Origin: Paenibacillus sp. FSL A5-0031
GTDB lineage: Bacteria > Bacillota > Bacilli > Paenibacillales > Paenibacillaceae
Length of the DNA: 64,000 nucleotides
Direction of reading: 5' to 3'
NCBI RefSeq assembly: GCF_001956295.1
Contig: NZ_MRTD01000001.1
Coordinates: forward strand, 1 to 64,000
Shown here piece after piece: positions 34,120 to 43,914 of this stretch. Numbering within the stretch: position 1 is the first letter of the stretch; the number at the start of each line of letters is the position of its first letter. A model generated the notes under the pieces. The model was not told the origin of the DNA. It ran no database searches and saw only the letters and a program-made list of their open reading frames with translations. The position numbers and the translations under genes are program-made.

Positions 34120-35656
34120 TGACGAGAAGATAGCGCGAATCGGGCTTCGTACCACTTTTGATTGGGAGAGGCACGGATTTACATTGGTTGGTGAAGCGTC
34201 AAACGGGCAAAACGCAATGAAATGGATTCAGAATCAAGAGATTGATATATTGATCACCGACATTGCTATGCCTGTGATGGATGGACTCGAGCTCACGCGC
34301 AAGACTAAAGAATTATGTCCTTGGGTCAAGGTGTTGCTGCTCAGCTGTCATAATGATTTCGAATATGTACGGGAAGGAATCCGGTTAGGGGCCAGCGATT
34401 ATATCTTGAAGCCAACACTTAATTCGGATTCACTCATAACGGTTCTGAATCAAATGAAAAAAAAGCTTCAGGAAGAAAGCGAGAACAGACAAATCGTTCA
34501 GCAGTTTGAAGACCAACAGCTCGTTAATAAGCAGAAAATGCTGGAGAAGACATTCTGCAAGGCGCTATGCGGCGACCCGGCTGCTATCGAACGAATAAAG
34601 ACAGAATGCCCGGAAGTAAGCTACCGCATTGCCGCTTTGGGGATCAACGTATTTGGAAAAACGGATGCTGAAAGGAATGATCTCCTAACAGAGCTGGGAG
34701 AAGTGCTCAAACAGGCACTCTATCAAGCATTTGGTTCCTTTGTGTCGGTCATGCTTCGTCCGGACTTGCTTTTGGCTGCTCTTCCTGTACACCACCCAAA
34801 CCCGCATGTCACGTTTTATGAGCTTATCGAGCAATTTTCGCAGCATACGGAGTCGAACCTATTGGACGTATCCATAGGACTCAGCATCGTTTATGAGAAT
34901 TATCTTGACCTTCAGAATGCCTCCATGGAGGCGAAAAAAATGCTCGCGGTCGGTTTCTTCCACGGACCGTGTCGCTTGCTTGCTGCGGAGGAGCAAATGG
35001 ATTCCATTTCGGCATCGCCCTATCCTTTTGCGGCAGCCTTACACGAACTCAAAGAGTCGTTAACGATGGGCTTTCATTCCAGATCAGAACAAATGATAAA
35101 TGAAATTATGAAGCATTGGTTACCGCAATATCGATCGAAAGAGGAAGTGCTGCAGGAGGCAGAGGAATTGCTTAGCCTGTTTGCCGTATTCAAAGACGCT
35201 GATTCTTCCATCATCCGGAAAATCCGGGAGCTCGGCAGGCTGGGTTATGTCACTGAGGTCATTCAACATGTAAAAGATGGCTACCAAACAATCGTGGGTG
35301 GTGAAGACTCTTCGCGGCCGGATAAAACATTGCACCAAAGGATCGTAATGGAGGCCGCTGACTATATCAAGAGCCATTATAGGGAATCGATCTCCCTGCA
35401 GGAAGTGGCTGATGCGGTAAATGTAAGCAGGAATTATTTCAGCGAAATGTTCAAACGTGTGACAGGAGAGAACTTCATCGACCACCTGATCGCCTTGCGC
35501 GTAAAGAAAGCGAAGGAGCTGCTGCAAGGATCATCGCTCAAGGTGTATGAGGTAGCCGAGCAGTCTGGTTTTAACGACGTAAAATATTTTAGCAAGCAAT
35601 TTAAAAAGATCGTAGGTGTATCTCCAGCTGAATTTCAAGGTTTGTTGCGAAAATAA
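34097..35656 (+). CDS. Response regulator YesN type, REC + AraC HTH (locus 2)
   Basis: 519 residues from ATG 34097 (TAAGGAGG upstream), overlapping the kinase gene by 23 bp. The receiver has Asp55 in ILITDIAMPVMDGLEL. A long central linker domain (about 130-410) is followed by the AraC-type HTH (SLQEVADAVNVSRNYFSEMFKRVTGENFIDHL, VYEVAEQSGFNDVKYFSKQFKKIVGVSPAEF). Expected to activate the binding-protein gene 138 bp downstream. Confidence 0.92.
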   Translation: MYRVLLVDDEKIARIGLRTTFDWERHGFTLVGEASNGQNAMKWIQNQEIDILITDIAMPVMDGLELTRKTKELCPWVKVLLLSCHNDFEYVREGIRLGASDYILKPTLNSDSLITVLNQMKKKLQEESENRQIVQQFEDQQLVNKQKMLEKTFCKALCGDPAAIERIKTECPEVSYRIAALGINVFGKTDAERNDLLTELGEVLKQALYQAFGSFVSVMLRPDLLLAALPVHHPNPHVTFYELIEQFSQHTESNLLDVSIGLSIVYENYLDLQNASMEAKKMLAVGFFHGPCRLLAAEEQMDSISASPYPFAAALHELKESLTMGFHSRSEQMINEIMKHWLPQYRSKEEVLQEAEELLSLFAVFKDADSSIIRKIRELGRLGYVTEVIQHVKDGYQTIVGGEDSSRPDKTLHQRIVMEAADYIKSHYRESISLQEVADAVNVSRNYFSEMFKRVTGENFIDHLIALRVKKAKELLQGSSLKVYEVAEQSGFNDVKYFSKQFKKIVGVSPAEFQGLLRK

Positions 35657-35733
35657 AATAACGCTAATTGCGGAAAACAAGACACTCTTTCGGAACATAA
35701 ACCGTTCAAACCCACTTTGACAATGAACTATAA

Positions 35734-35747
35734 TTAAAGCGCTTACA
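35734..35747 (+). promoter_or_regulatory. cre-like site upstream of the locus 2 binding protein
   Basis: TTAAAGCGCTTACA matches the CcpA consensus except at the second base and holds the palindrome AAGCGCTT. A TATAAT overlaps its left edge (35729-35734). Confidence 0.5.
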
Positions 35748-35794
35748 AAATATTTTTGAATGAAAATTAGATATTTTGAGGGAGGAAAAAGAGA

Positions 35795-37135
35795 ATGAAA
35801 AAGCTCAAATGGTCTCTACTCATCATGATTATTGCTGTGTCTGCTTTGATTCAAGCCTGCGGTACGAGCGGTGGTGGCAACAACGGAGTGTCTAATGGAG
35901 AAGAAGCCGGAACAAACAGTCCAAAAGAGGGGAAAGTAAAAATCAAGTGGGCTACATGGGGGAATCCGGGAGAATTAACAAGGTTTCAAGATTTCACAAA
36001 CGATTTTAATAAGAAGCATCCTGAAATTGAAGCGGAGTTAATCCCGATCCCTGGGGAGTACGATCAAAAAATCTTAACGCAATTGAGTGGCGGAACGGCC
36101 CCTGACATTTTTTATGCCGGTGACGCTTTTATTGTTAAACTGATTGAAAACGGCAGCATAGAGGAACTCACGCCGTTAATGGATGATGCAAGAAGCGCGG
36201 TTAAGAAAGAGGATTTCTTCCCGGGCCTATGGGGAGCCGCTGAGCGCGACGGTAAAATATACGGGGCAACGGTAGACAATAACCCGATGGTGCTTTGGTA
36301 TAACAAGAAGGTTTTAAAGGACGCAGGCATTACTGAAATGCCCGCCGATTTGCAGATAAATGGTCAGTGGAACTGGGACGCTTTTAAGGAAATGACCGAC
36401 AAAATCCGTGAAAGCGGCAAATATGGTTATGTACTTGATAATGCATGGAACAGCACACACAGTTGGGTAACCTCTAACGGCGGAAAGGTTTATGACGACA
36501 ATGGCAAATATATCGGCTACACGGATCCAAAAGCGGTCGAAGCATTCCGATTCTTATATGATAACGTCAAGAGTAAAAACATTACATTTGCCGGCACGCT
36601 TCCAAAAGGACAAGGCGGCGATGCGATGTTTATGTCCAATCAGGTTGGTTTTGTCGGCGCAGGGCGCTGGTACCTGCCGCTGTTCAAGAAAAACGATAGC
36701 CTCGAGTACGATATCGTCACTTGGCCGACAAATACCGGCAACAAAATCGAGCCCGCAGGTATCCCGACAGCCTATATGGTACTGAATAAGACTACCAAGC
36801 ATAAAGAGGCGGCGTACACCTTCTTATCGGAATTCGTCAATAAGGAAGGTCAAACCTATCGTCTTCAAGGAGGCGGCAATGCCGTTCCTTCGGTATCGGG
36901 AGCAGACGAAGTGGTGCTTGAAGGGAACCTTCCCGAGCATGCGCAGTTTTTCCTGGATGCTCGTGAAATCGGTTATGCATTAACTCCGTTTGAAGCGGGT
37001 ATTCCCGGTCTAAGTAATGATATTAATTCCCGTTTTGAGGCGCTATGGCTGAAAAACGAGGATTTGGATACAGCAATGAAGGAAATCGAGGCATTGGCGA
37101 ACAAGAAGATTGAGGAATACAAAGGAAAAAAATAA
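35795..37135 (+). CDS. Sugar ABC transporter substrate-binding lipoprotein (CUT1, locus 2)
   Basis: 446 residues, GAGGGAGG upstream. Signal peptide with lipobox LIQAC, then a Gly/Asn-rich linker. Family-1 SBP features: IKWATWGNPGELTRFQDFTNDFNKKHPEIEAE, LSGGTAPDIFYAGDAFIVKLIENGSIEEL and AAYTFLSEFVNKEGQ. It is the receptor for the two permeases downstream. The sugar is unknown. Confidence 0.9.
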   Translation: MKKLKWSLLIMIIAVSALIQACGTSGGGNNGVSNGEEAGTNSPKEGKVKIKWATWGNPGELTRFQDFTNDFNKKHPEIEAELIPIPGEYDQKILTQLSGGTAPDIFYAGDAFIVKLIENGSIEELTPLMDDARSAVKKEDFFPGLWGAAERDGKIYGATVDNNPMVLWYNKKVLKDAGITEMPADLQINGQWNWDAFKEMTDKIRESGKYGYVLDNAWNSTHSWVTSNGGKVYDDNGKYIGYTDPKAVEAFRFLYDNVKSKNITFAGTLPKGQGGDAMFMSNQVGFVGAGRWYLPLFKKNDSLEYDIVTWPTNTGNKIEPAGIPTAYMVLNKTTKHKEAAYTFLSEFVNKEGQTYRLQGGGNAVPSVSGADEVVLEGNLPEHAQFFLDAREIGYALTPFEAGIPGLSNDINSRFEALWLKNEDLDTAMKEIEALANKKIEEYKGKK

Positions 37136-37163
37136 GCAGCCAGCAGTCCTTTCACAAGGAAAT

Positions 37164-37198
37164 GGAAGGGGCCTTTCGAACATTCGGAAATCCCTTCC
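37164..37198 (+). terminator. Intercistronic hairpin after the binding-protein gene
   Basis: GGAAGGG (37164-37170) pairs with CCCTTCC (37192-37198). It lies between binding protein and permease, as at 14714 and 60238, and likely lowers permease expression relative to the binding protein. Confidence 0.5.
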
Positions 37199-37235
37199 TT
37201 CTTACTATAATAGAAGAAAGGTGGCTTACATCGAT

Positions 37236-38180
37236 ATGAAAACGGCCGTTAATAATGGGCCCTCTCCGTCAATAGACCAAACAGATTCGAAACGTCACTT
37301 CATGAGGACGAAGACGGTGGACAGCCTCTGGGGATATTTTTTCATCTTTCCGCAAATGGTCGGTTTAGTTATCTTTTCGTTGATTCCGCTAATATTGGCT
37401 TTCGCCATCAGTCTAATGAGCTGGGACGGCTTCGGTGAACGGACCTTTGTCGGACTGGACAATTTCGTGGGGCAGTTTAAAGATCCCGATTTCAGAATCG
37501 CGCTAGTTAACACGCTGTATTATACCGTTCTCACCGTACCGACCGGCATTATTCTGGCGATGCTTGTTGCTATTGGCTTAAATAAAGTAAAAGGAAAGAT
37601 CCTTTACCGGCTTATTTATTTTATGCCTAACATTACGATGTCCGTAGCGGTAGCAGTCGTTTTCATGTGGCTCTTTAACGCGGATTTCGGGCTGATTAAT
37701 TTATACTTAAAAGATTGGTTCGGCATTGAAGGTCCCCGTTGGCTGACAGACACGCGGTTCGTAATGCCTTCCATTGCGCTGCTTAGCATATGGATGGGAC
37801 TTGGAGGGAGTATGGTGCTTTTCCTTGCGGGATTACAGGGAATATCCGCGACATATTACGAGGCTGCACAAATTGACGGCGCCAGCAAATGGCAGCAGCT
37901 GCGGCATATTACGGTTCCTTTGTTGTCATCGACTACATTTTTTGTCACCATCATGTCAGTGATCGGATCCTTTCAGGTGTTTGATCAATCCTTTGTCATG
38001 ACCTCGGGTGGACCGGCAAAAGCCAGTTATACACTTGTATACCATATATATGACTCGGCATTTGTTGATTTTACCTTCGGAACAAGCACATCGGCCGCTG
38101 TCACGCTATTTGCGATGATATTGACGCTGACCTTGCTGCAGATGAAAATATCCAAACGTTGGGTTCATTACGAAGAATAA
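37236..38180 (+). CDS. Sugar ABC transporter permease, UgpA/MalF type (locus 2)
   Basis: About 314 residues; start taken at ATG 37236 (AAAGGTGG upstream), since the longer frame overlaps the previous gene. Six helices from GYFFIFPQMVGLVIFSLIPLILAF, EAA loop EAAQIDGASKWQQLRHITVPLL. Pairs with the next gene product. No ATPase gene nearby. Confidence 0.88.
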   Translation: MKTAVNNGPSPSIDQTDSKRHFMRTKTVDSLWGYFFIFPQMVGLVIFSLIPLILAFAISLMSWDGFGERTFVGLDNFVGQFKDPDFRIALVNTLYYTVLTVPTGIILAMLVAIGLNKVKGKILYRLIYFMPNITMSVAVAVVFMWLFNADFGLINLYLKDWFGIEGPRWLTDTRFVMPSIALLSIWMGLGGSMVLFLAGLQGISATYYEAAQIDGASKWQQLRHITVPLLSSTTFFVTIMSVIGSFQVFDQSFVMTSGGPAKASYTLVYHIYDSAFVDFTFGTSTSAAVTLFAMILTLTLLQMKISKRWVHYEE

Positions 38181-38204
38181 GGATGACCGGGAAGGAGAAA
38201 ACTC

Positions 38205-39038
38205 ATGAATTCGAAAAAGCTTCAACCCTCAACGATGGTGCTTCATGTCGTGCTGATCATTGGGGCCTGCGTCATGGGGCTGCCTTTCCTATGGATGATA
38301 CTCAGTGCACTAAAAGATTTGTCCCAAGTATTCGTCGTTCCGCCTAAATGGATTCCAGAACCGTTCGTATGGTCCAATTTCAAAACTTCGTTGACGGCCT
38401 TGCCTTTCGGGCGAGCTTACTTTAACAGCTTTTATATTAATGTCATCGTCGTATTCGCGCAGCTGATAACATGCTCAATGGCTGCATACGCTTTCGCCAA
38501 AATCCGGTTCCCATTCCGGGAACCGCTGTTCATATTGTTTCTAGCAACGATGATGGTGCCCGGACAAGTGACAATCATCCCGCTGTACTTGATGATGAAA
38601 AATTTCGGTTGGCTCGATACGCATCAGTCGATCATCGTGCCTGCTGCCTTATTAAATGCCTTTGGCGTTTTTCTGCTCCGCCAATTTTTCAGAGGCATCC
38701 CGAAGGAAATGGAAGAAGCAGCCATTGTGGATGGTGCCAATCGCTTTACGATCTATACGCGCATCATGCTTCCGCTTGTCAAGCCTGCGCTTTCAGCACT
38801 CGGAATATTTACGTTTCTGGGCATGTGGAACAATTTCTTTTATCCGCTTATCTTTCTCAACAGCCCGGAGCAATTTACGGTACCTATGATGCTGAATCTA
38901 TACCGCGGCATGTATGCGACGGACTGGACTCTGATGATGGCTGGTGCTTCAATCGCTCTGCTCCCGGTATTGGTCGTTTACATGATCGGACAGCGTTATA
39001 TTATTGAAGGGGTAACACTGTCCGGCATAAAAGGATAA
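38205..39038 (+). CDS. Sugar ABC transporter permease, UgpE/MalG type (locus 2)
   Basis: 277 residues, GGGAAGGAG upstream. Six helices (VLIIGACVMGLPFLWMILSALKD first), EAA loop EAAIVDGANRFTIYTRIMLPLV, C-terminal QRYIIEGVTLSGIKG. It completes the CUT1 channel. The following 39039-39367 holds a weak AACGG/CCGTT hairpin and no supported gene. Confidence 0.9.
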   Translation: MNSKKLQPSTMVLHVVLIIGACVMGLPFLWMILSALKDLSQVFVVPPKWIPEPFVWSNFKTSLTALPFGRAYFNSFYINVIVVFAQLITCSMAAYAFAKIRFPFREPLFILFLATMMVPGQVTIIPLYLMMKNFGWLDTHQSIIVPAALLNAFGVFLLRQFFRGIPKEMEEAAIVDGANRFTIYTRIMLPLVKPALSALGIFTFLGMWNNFFYPLIFLNSPEQFTVPMMLNLYRGMYATDWTLMMAGASIALLPVLVVYMIGQRYIIEGVTLSGIKG

Positions 39039-39367
39039 ACCGAACATAAAAAACGGGTTGAGACCTAAGAGACCTCCATCCGTTTCCTTATCGTATAGCG
39101 ATGCCAGCGAGCCCCGTATTTCTCCTACGTTGTCGAACCTATAATTCTTAGTATTTTTATATATTGTTACATAATACATGTGGGCATCCGTTTCTTAGGA
39201 ACGAAGATGTCCATTTTTTTATGAAGATGAAGTTGAATAGAGGGAAAAATATGGTTTCGTTTTTTCATACATACTGTTCGGAGGGGAAATATGATATCTT
39301 CAAGCGAAGGGACAAATAAAATAATTCCTTTGACTGCACATATTGGATATAGAGGGAGTTGATGAAT

Positions 39368-40276
39368 ATGAGTGAACATGAGCAAGAGACCTTTCACTTG
39401 CCCTTAGTCCATAACGCAGGAGACTTTGTCATCCAAGCTGGGTTTGTGCTGGGGCCCAGGCAAATTGATGATTTCGAATTAGTCTACTTTCCCGATGGTA
39501 CCCAAACGGAATATGAGATAGGCGGAAGCCTATTTGTTCTTAATGAGCCATGCTTCATATTCACACGCCCAGGTGAATGGCATACCTACCGGTTCGCGCC
39601 GGAAAAAAACGTACGGCATTTGTTTGTGCATTTTGATTATGCCTCACTGCGGAAAGCGGACGAACGATTCGTGTCCTTGCTCCGAGAGGGGCATATGTTC
39701 CTGGCAGGGCGCCATATGCTCGTAACTGGCTTAATGGAGAAAATACTTTGGATTGCGAATCACCAGCCTGCGTATTGGCGGAGAAGGCTTGCCGTTTTGA
39801 TTTCCGCCTCTCTAGAAGAACTATCGTCCTTTTCCTCACAAGTTGCGGAAGGGGAAGCGATTCCCTTGCCTGTTCCTATTCAACACGCGATTAACTATAT
39901 GGAAGAGCATTTGACCGATTCCGTAAAGATTGAAGAAATCGCAGCGATATCGGGCTGGTCACATGAATACTTCACACGAATGTTTGTCGCTACCACGGGC
40001 ATGTCCCCCAAACGGATGCTGCTCGAATTACGGTTTCGGCGTGCTGAGATATTGATGATGAGGGGCACCGGCACAGTGAAACAGATTGCCTATTCGGTAG
40101 GCTTCGGTGATGAACACCATTTCTCAAAAATGTATAAAAAAGTTCGTGGAATAACGGCATCGGATTACATAAAAAGGTGCCAGGATCCCTTATTTCGCCA
40201 TACGGTTTCCGTATTGGACCCGTACACGCCTTATCCATTAAATCGAAATATTTTGGTGAATTCCTTGGTCAAATAA
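39368..40276 (+). CDS. AraC-family transcriptional regulator with cupin-like N-terminus
   Basis: About 302 residues; ATG 39368 fits AGAGGGAG at 39351-39358 better than ATG 39362. The N-terminal cupin-type sugar-sensing domain (QIDDFELVYFPDGTQTEYEIGG, FTRPGEWHTYRFAP) is followed by two helix-turn-helix motifs (VKIEEIAAISGWSHEYFTRMFVATTGMSPKRMLLE, VKQIAYSVGFGDEHHFSKMYKKVRGITASDY). Followed 93 bp later by the dioxygenase gene, its likely target. Confidence 0.88.
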   Translation: MSEHEQETFHLPLVHNAGDFVIQAGFVLGPRQIDDFELVYFPDGTQTEYEIGGSLFVLNEPCFIFTRPGEWHTYRFAPEKNVRHLFVHFDYASLRKADERFVSLLREGHMFLAGRHMLVTGLMEKILWIANHQPAYWRRRLAVLISASLEELSSFSSQVAEGEAIPLPVPIQHAINYMEEHLTDSVKIEEIAAISGWSHEYFTRMFVATTGMSPKRMLLELRFRRAEILMMRGTGTVKQIAYSVGFGDEHHFSKMYKKVRGITASDYIKRCQDPLFRHTVSVLDPYTPYPLNRNILVNSLVK

Positions 40277-40369
40277 ACACATCATTTGCCGGTTTTAGAC
40301 TATGGAGAGTGCTGCCTCATCACGCTAAAATTAGGGGGTAGGCATATAAATCGAGGGAGTGAACTGGTT

Positions 40370-41368
40370 ATGGGGAAGTTTTATATACCTAAATCACGTG
40401 CGAGGGATAACCGCTATTTAGTAAGCGTGAAGGATTATTCCCAATATCACAGAGAAGGCTACTTAATTGTCAGAAACTTATTGTCAAAAGAAGACATCGA
40501 CGAGCTATATGAATTAGCAGAGCAATCAAGGCTTAATAGCCTTCAGCTGGATAATCAGGCAGATCGTGATAGCAAGGACCCTCTCAAAGAGGAATTTGCA
40601 AAGGCGACACGAATTCACATGATGTCTCGTTTCAGCGGAGCTGCGGAGAGGGGCATGCTTAACCCTCGAATAGTCGATGTTACAGAGGCGTTGGTCGGGC
40701 CGGATGTATACGCTCTTCAGTCCATGCTTTTCTTAAATCCTCCTGGAAAAGGCGGTCAAGGCTGGCATCAGGATGCATGCTATATTAAGACGCATCCGGA
40801 TACGTTAATCGGAGCGTGGATCGCTTTAGAGGAAGCAGATGAAGAAAATGGCTGCTTATGGGTTGTACCCGGTTCGAACCACGAACCCATATATCCTCCC
40901 GATGGTGTTGGAGGAGGAAATGTGCACGCGGTGGATGCATTCGAGGATTTGAATGGTGTGCAGAATGTGAGCCATTTGGACGATAATGTGAATACGCTTT
41001 CTAAGGTTGTCGCAAACTATCCTCCAGCCATACCCGTTCGGCTAAGTCCTGGAGATGTTTTATTTTTCCATTCGCATCTACTTCATCGCTCCTATCCGAA
41101 TCGTACTCAGGATCGCTACCGACGCTCATTCGTTTGCCATTATTGCAATGCACGTTCTTGGGTTCCATGGGACCATGACGGATTCGAAGGTCATTCAGGG
41201 AATTATCGTCAAATTCTCGTCCGCGGAAACACAAACCTCCCTTATTCTGAGCCAGCATTTGGAACTGAGGTTTATTTGGCAGACGGAGAAGAAGAATCGA
41301 GCAGCGTTACAATGATGGGGATGGATAATGGTATGATGATGCCGATTGGAATGGAAAAAGGCGAATAA
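40370..41368 (+). CDS. Phytanoyl-CoA dioxygenase (PhyH) family protein
   Basis: 332 residues from ATG 40370 (GAGGGAG upstream). Fe(II)/2-oxoglutarate oxygenase features: His133-x-Asp135 in GWHQDACY, distal His239 in HLLHRSYPN, and the Arg cluster RYRRSF for 2-oxoglutarate. Bacterial PhyH proteins hydroxylate varied small molecules; the substrate is unknown. The C-terminus ends in a Met-rich tail (MMGMDNGMMMPIGMEKGE) that is odd for the family. It is placed after an AraC regulator and the locus 2 transporter, so a sugar-derived substrate is possible. Confidence 0.85.
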   Translation: MGKFYIPKSRARDNRYLVSVKDYSQYHREGYLIVRNLLSKEDIDELYELAEQSRLNSLQLDNQADRDSKDPLKEEFAKATRIHMMSRFSGAAERGMLNPRIVDVTEALVGPDVYALQSMLFLNPPGKGGQGWHQDACYIKTHPDTLIGAWIALEEADEENGCLWVVPGSNHEPIYPPDGVGGGNVHAVDAFEDLNGVQNVSHLDDNVNTLSKVVANYPPAIPVRLSPGDVLFFHSHLLHRSYPNRTQDRYRRSFVCHYCNARSWVPWDHDGFEGHSGNYRQILVRGNTNLPYSEPAFGTEVYLADGEEESSSVTMMGMDNGMMMPIGMEKGE

Positions 41369-41506
41369 GCAGTATGGATATATGGATTGTATACTGCTAA
41401 ATAATTCGCCCTATACAGTGAAAGTGTTTGTTCTGGATCAGGTTGACCGTGAATTGACCGATTTTGTTAGCTTGACGGTTCCAACCATATTCAAACAAAT
41501 AAAATC

Positions 41507-41550
41507 CAGTCGCCTCAAGCGGGTTCATAGCTTGGGGCGACTGCTTTGTG
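41507..41550 (+). terminator. Terminator in the 41369-41817 gap
   Basis: CAGTCGCCTCAAGC (41507-41520) pairs with GCTTGGGGCGACTG (41530-41543). A short frame before it (NNSPYTVKVFVLDQVDRELTDFVSLTVP) may be a relic of a larger protein. The rest of the gap is AT-rich promoter-like DNA. Confidence 0.6.
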
Positions 41551-41817
41551 TAAACATCTATACATATCAAGTGCACTTCAAGTGGATGTGGATCTTTTTT
41601 TATCTCAAAGAAATCATTATATTCTACTGATAGCCGTCTACTTCCTGTTGTCTCGTCTGGGGTGAGAGTATGACGATTCCAAACTATGTATCTATAAAAT
41701 CATGCGTTATATCTATGATAATGATAGAAACAATAATATTGATCAATGATTATTGAAAACATACAATTAACTTCATAAACACCCCTAATTAAACAAACTT
41801 ATAAGGAGGATCTGTTC

Positions 41818-42456
41818 ATGTCAAATTTTGTTGCAGATATTCAAATACCAGACAGCTCGCTGGCTAAAGCAGCCGCAGAGATACTTCGAGAGTATGGAAA
41901 CGACTTATTATGGAATCATTCCCACCGGGTGTATCTATTTGGTGCACTGATGGGAAAAAGAAATAATGTTAAGTATGATTCAGAGCTGCTGTATATCAGC
42001 GCTTTGTTCCACGACCTAGGACTTACCAAGCGCTACAGCAGTCCAGATAAACGTTTTGAGGTGGACGGAGCTAATGCAGCACGTAACTTTTTACGAAGTT
42101 ATGGGGTACCGGAAGAATCTGCACGGCTCGTATGGGATGCCATCGCCTTGCATACAACCATTGGAGTGGCCCAGTATAAAGAATCGGAAGTCGCCTTGAT
42201 TTACTCTGGCGTTGGCTATGATGTGATGGGAGAAAACTTTGATGCACTTACCGAAGAGATGCGAAACCAAGTAACATCGGCTTATCCGCGTGATGGATTT
42301 AAGAACAAAATTTTACCGGCATTTCTTGAGGGGTTTGCTCATAAACCGGAAACGACCTTTGGCAATATCAAGGCAGATGTATGTGCCCGGTTGCTCCCCG
42401 GATTCAAACGAATCGACTTTTGCGATTGTGTACTTCATTCGCCATGGCATGAGTAA
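41818..42456 (+). CDS. HD-domain hydrolase, cyanamide-hydratase-like
   Basis: 212 residues with AAGGAGG upstream. HD motif residues: His34 in WNHSHRV, His65-Asp66 in ALFHDLGL, and IALHTTIG. The arrangement and length resemble HD proteins annotated as cyanamide hydratase family. Metal-dependent hydrolysis is expected; the substrate is unknown. A terminator follows, so it is monocistronic. Confidence 0.82.
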   Translation: MSNFVADIQIPDSSLAKAAAEILREYGNDLLWNHSHRVYLFGALMGKRNNVKYDSELLYISALFHDLGLTKRYSSPDKRFEVDGANAARNFLRSYGVPEESARLVWDAIALHTTIGVAQYKESEVALIYSGVGYDVMGENFDALTEEMRNQVTSAYPRDGFKNKILPAFLEGFAHKPETTFGNIKADVCARLLPGFKRIDFCDCVLHSPWHE

Positions 42457-42499
42457 GTTTTTTTAGCGAAAGTGATTCTTTAAAGGCTGCTCTTTTAAT

Positions 42500-42536
42500 A
42501 ATCCCCGTCGGACAGCAGTCGGGGATTGTTTTGTTT
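42500..42536 (+). terminator. Terminator after the HD gene
   Basis: AATCCCCG (42500-42507) pairs with CGGGGATT (42520-42527), followed by GTTTTGTTT. Confidence 0.75.
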
Positions 42537-42629
42537 ATCTAAAATTATCTATAATGCAAGCTGACTATGACTCTAAATCGTTGATTATAATATGATTCTA
42601 TAAAGAGTTCAGGAAATTGGGGGTACAGG

Positions 42630-43523
42630 ATGGAAATCCGGCAATTGGAATATTTCATGGAAATTTGTCACGAGCTGCATTTTACAAGAGCATCCGAGAA
42701 GTTAGGTGTCACGCAGCCTACACTTAGCCACCAGATAAAAGCACTTGAGGACGAATTGGGTTTACCTTTATTCGATCGGATAGGAAAGAAGATAGCCATT
42801 ACTGAGGCAGGATTTATTTTGCTAAAACATTGCCAAACCGTATTTCACAGCCTTGAAAGCGTACGGGAAGAAATTCAGGAACTGCAAGAAATCAAACGAG
42901 GGCGTCTAGCCGTGGGGGTTTTGCCTGGCGAATTAAATTCGCTTGTTTGCCGGCTACTGCCGGATTTTCATGATGCCTATTCAGAAGTGCAGGTTAGAAT
43001 CATTACCGCGGATAATGTTGCGGAACGCTTGCTTCATAACGAGATCGACCTTGCGCTTACTATTACTCCTGTCCATGATGAACGAATCGATTCTCAGCCC
43101 CTTTACGACGATGTGCTTTATTTAGTAGTCAATGCTGATCATCCCCTAGCGGAGAGAACCCAAGTAAGCTTAGGGGATCTTAAGGACATCTCCCTTGTTT
43201 TGTTTCCGGAGAATTATCAGTGTCGGCAGCAGATTGATGCCATCTGCAGCCTCAGGAATATTCATATACGACCTGCCATCGAAACCGATTCAATTGAAAC
43301 AATTATCAGCCTTATTGAAGCAGGAGTAGGGGGCTCCATCCTTTCAGAAACCTTGATTAAGCAGTGGAATAGGCCTGGAATAAGAACATTGAGTATTGAG
43401 GAAGCCCCATTTAGTCGGCAAGTTGGACTAATTTATCACAAGGAAAAATATAGGGGGCAAACAGTTCTAAAATTTACCGAGCTTCTTCAAGAACAAATAA
43501 GAAAACTTGGACTATCTAATTAA
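42630..43523 (+). CDS. LysR-family transcriptional regulator
   Basis: 297 residues. N-terminal HTH (MEIRQLEYFMEICHELHFTRASEKLGVTQPTLSHQIKALEDELGLPLFDR) and a LysR substrate-binding domain (about 90-290; LAVGVLPGELNSL, PLYDDVLYLVVNADHPLA). Resembles CynR-like regulators; the neighbouring cyanamide-hydratase-like gene makes that link attractive but it is unproven. The next intact gene downstream is an MFS transporter. Confidence 0.9.
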   Translation: MEIRQLEYFMEICHELHFTRASEKLGVTQPTLSHQIKALEDELGLPLFDRIGKKIAITEAGFILLKHCQTVFHSLESVREEIQELQEIKRGRLAVGVLPGELNSLVCRLLPDFHDAYSEVQVRIITADNVAERLLHNEIDLALTITPVHDERIDSQPLYDDVLYLVVNADHPLAERTQVSLGDLKDISLVLFPENYQCRQQIDAICSLRNIHIRPAIETDSIETIISLIEAGVGGSILSETLIKQWNRPGIRTLSIEEAPFSRQVGLIYHKEKYRGQTVLKFTELLQEQIRKLGLSN

Positions 43524-43914
43524 ATCTGTCCAAAAATTTTGACCTGGCATGAAAAGATAGCGTGCTGAATCGACCGTAAGCCATTCTTTAAAAGTGCAAA
43601 CAGTACTATCACATTTTGAGTATCCATATCCAAAGGAATGCATTGAGTGTTGGACATCGTGGATATCACAAAAAGGGATCGAAGTCCTCACATGCCAGTA
43701 CACATCCTTTGTAGAAGTTCGAAACGATTAACAATCGAATGGGATCCCTCAGTGCATATAAAACTGTTGTTTTATTATTCAAATATACAAGAACAAAATA
43801 AACACAAACTGGACCGAGCTTTTGCCTTGGCAGTTGCTTGATTATCATTGTAATATGAAACACTGCAAAGTGTGGGAGGTGATTTGTTTTATTTTAAAGA
43901 AAGAAGGGGTCGGA
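43524..43914. other. Gap with decayed coding traces and a possible 12-codon leader
   Basis: Broken plus-strand frames (for example SHFEYPYPKECIECWTSW, WISQKGIEVLTCQYTSF) suggest a lost gene that I cannot identify. At 43884-43922 a TTG with GGGAGGTG in front opens a 12-codon ORF (MFYFKERRGRSG) that ends just inside the MFS start. Confidence 0.35.

Noticed and set aside
35717..35734. TTGACA (35717) and TATAAT (35729) as a sigma-A promoter pair
   Set aside because: The two hexamers are only 6 bp apart, so they cannot form one promoter; each would need another partner.
41715..41760. Fur box upstream of the HD gene
   Set aside because: TGATAATGATAG matches one half-site well, but the other half does not pair with it and the gene is not an iron-uptake type.
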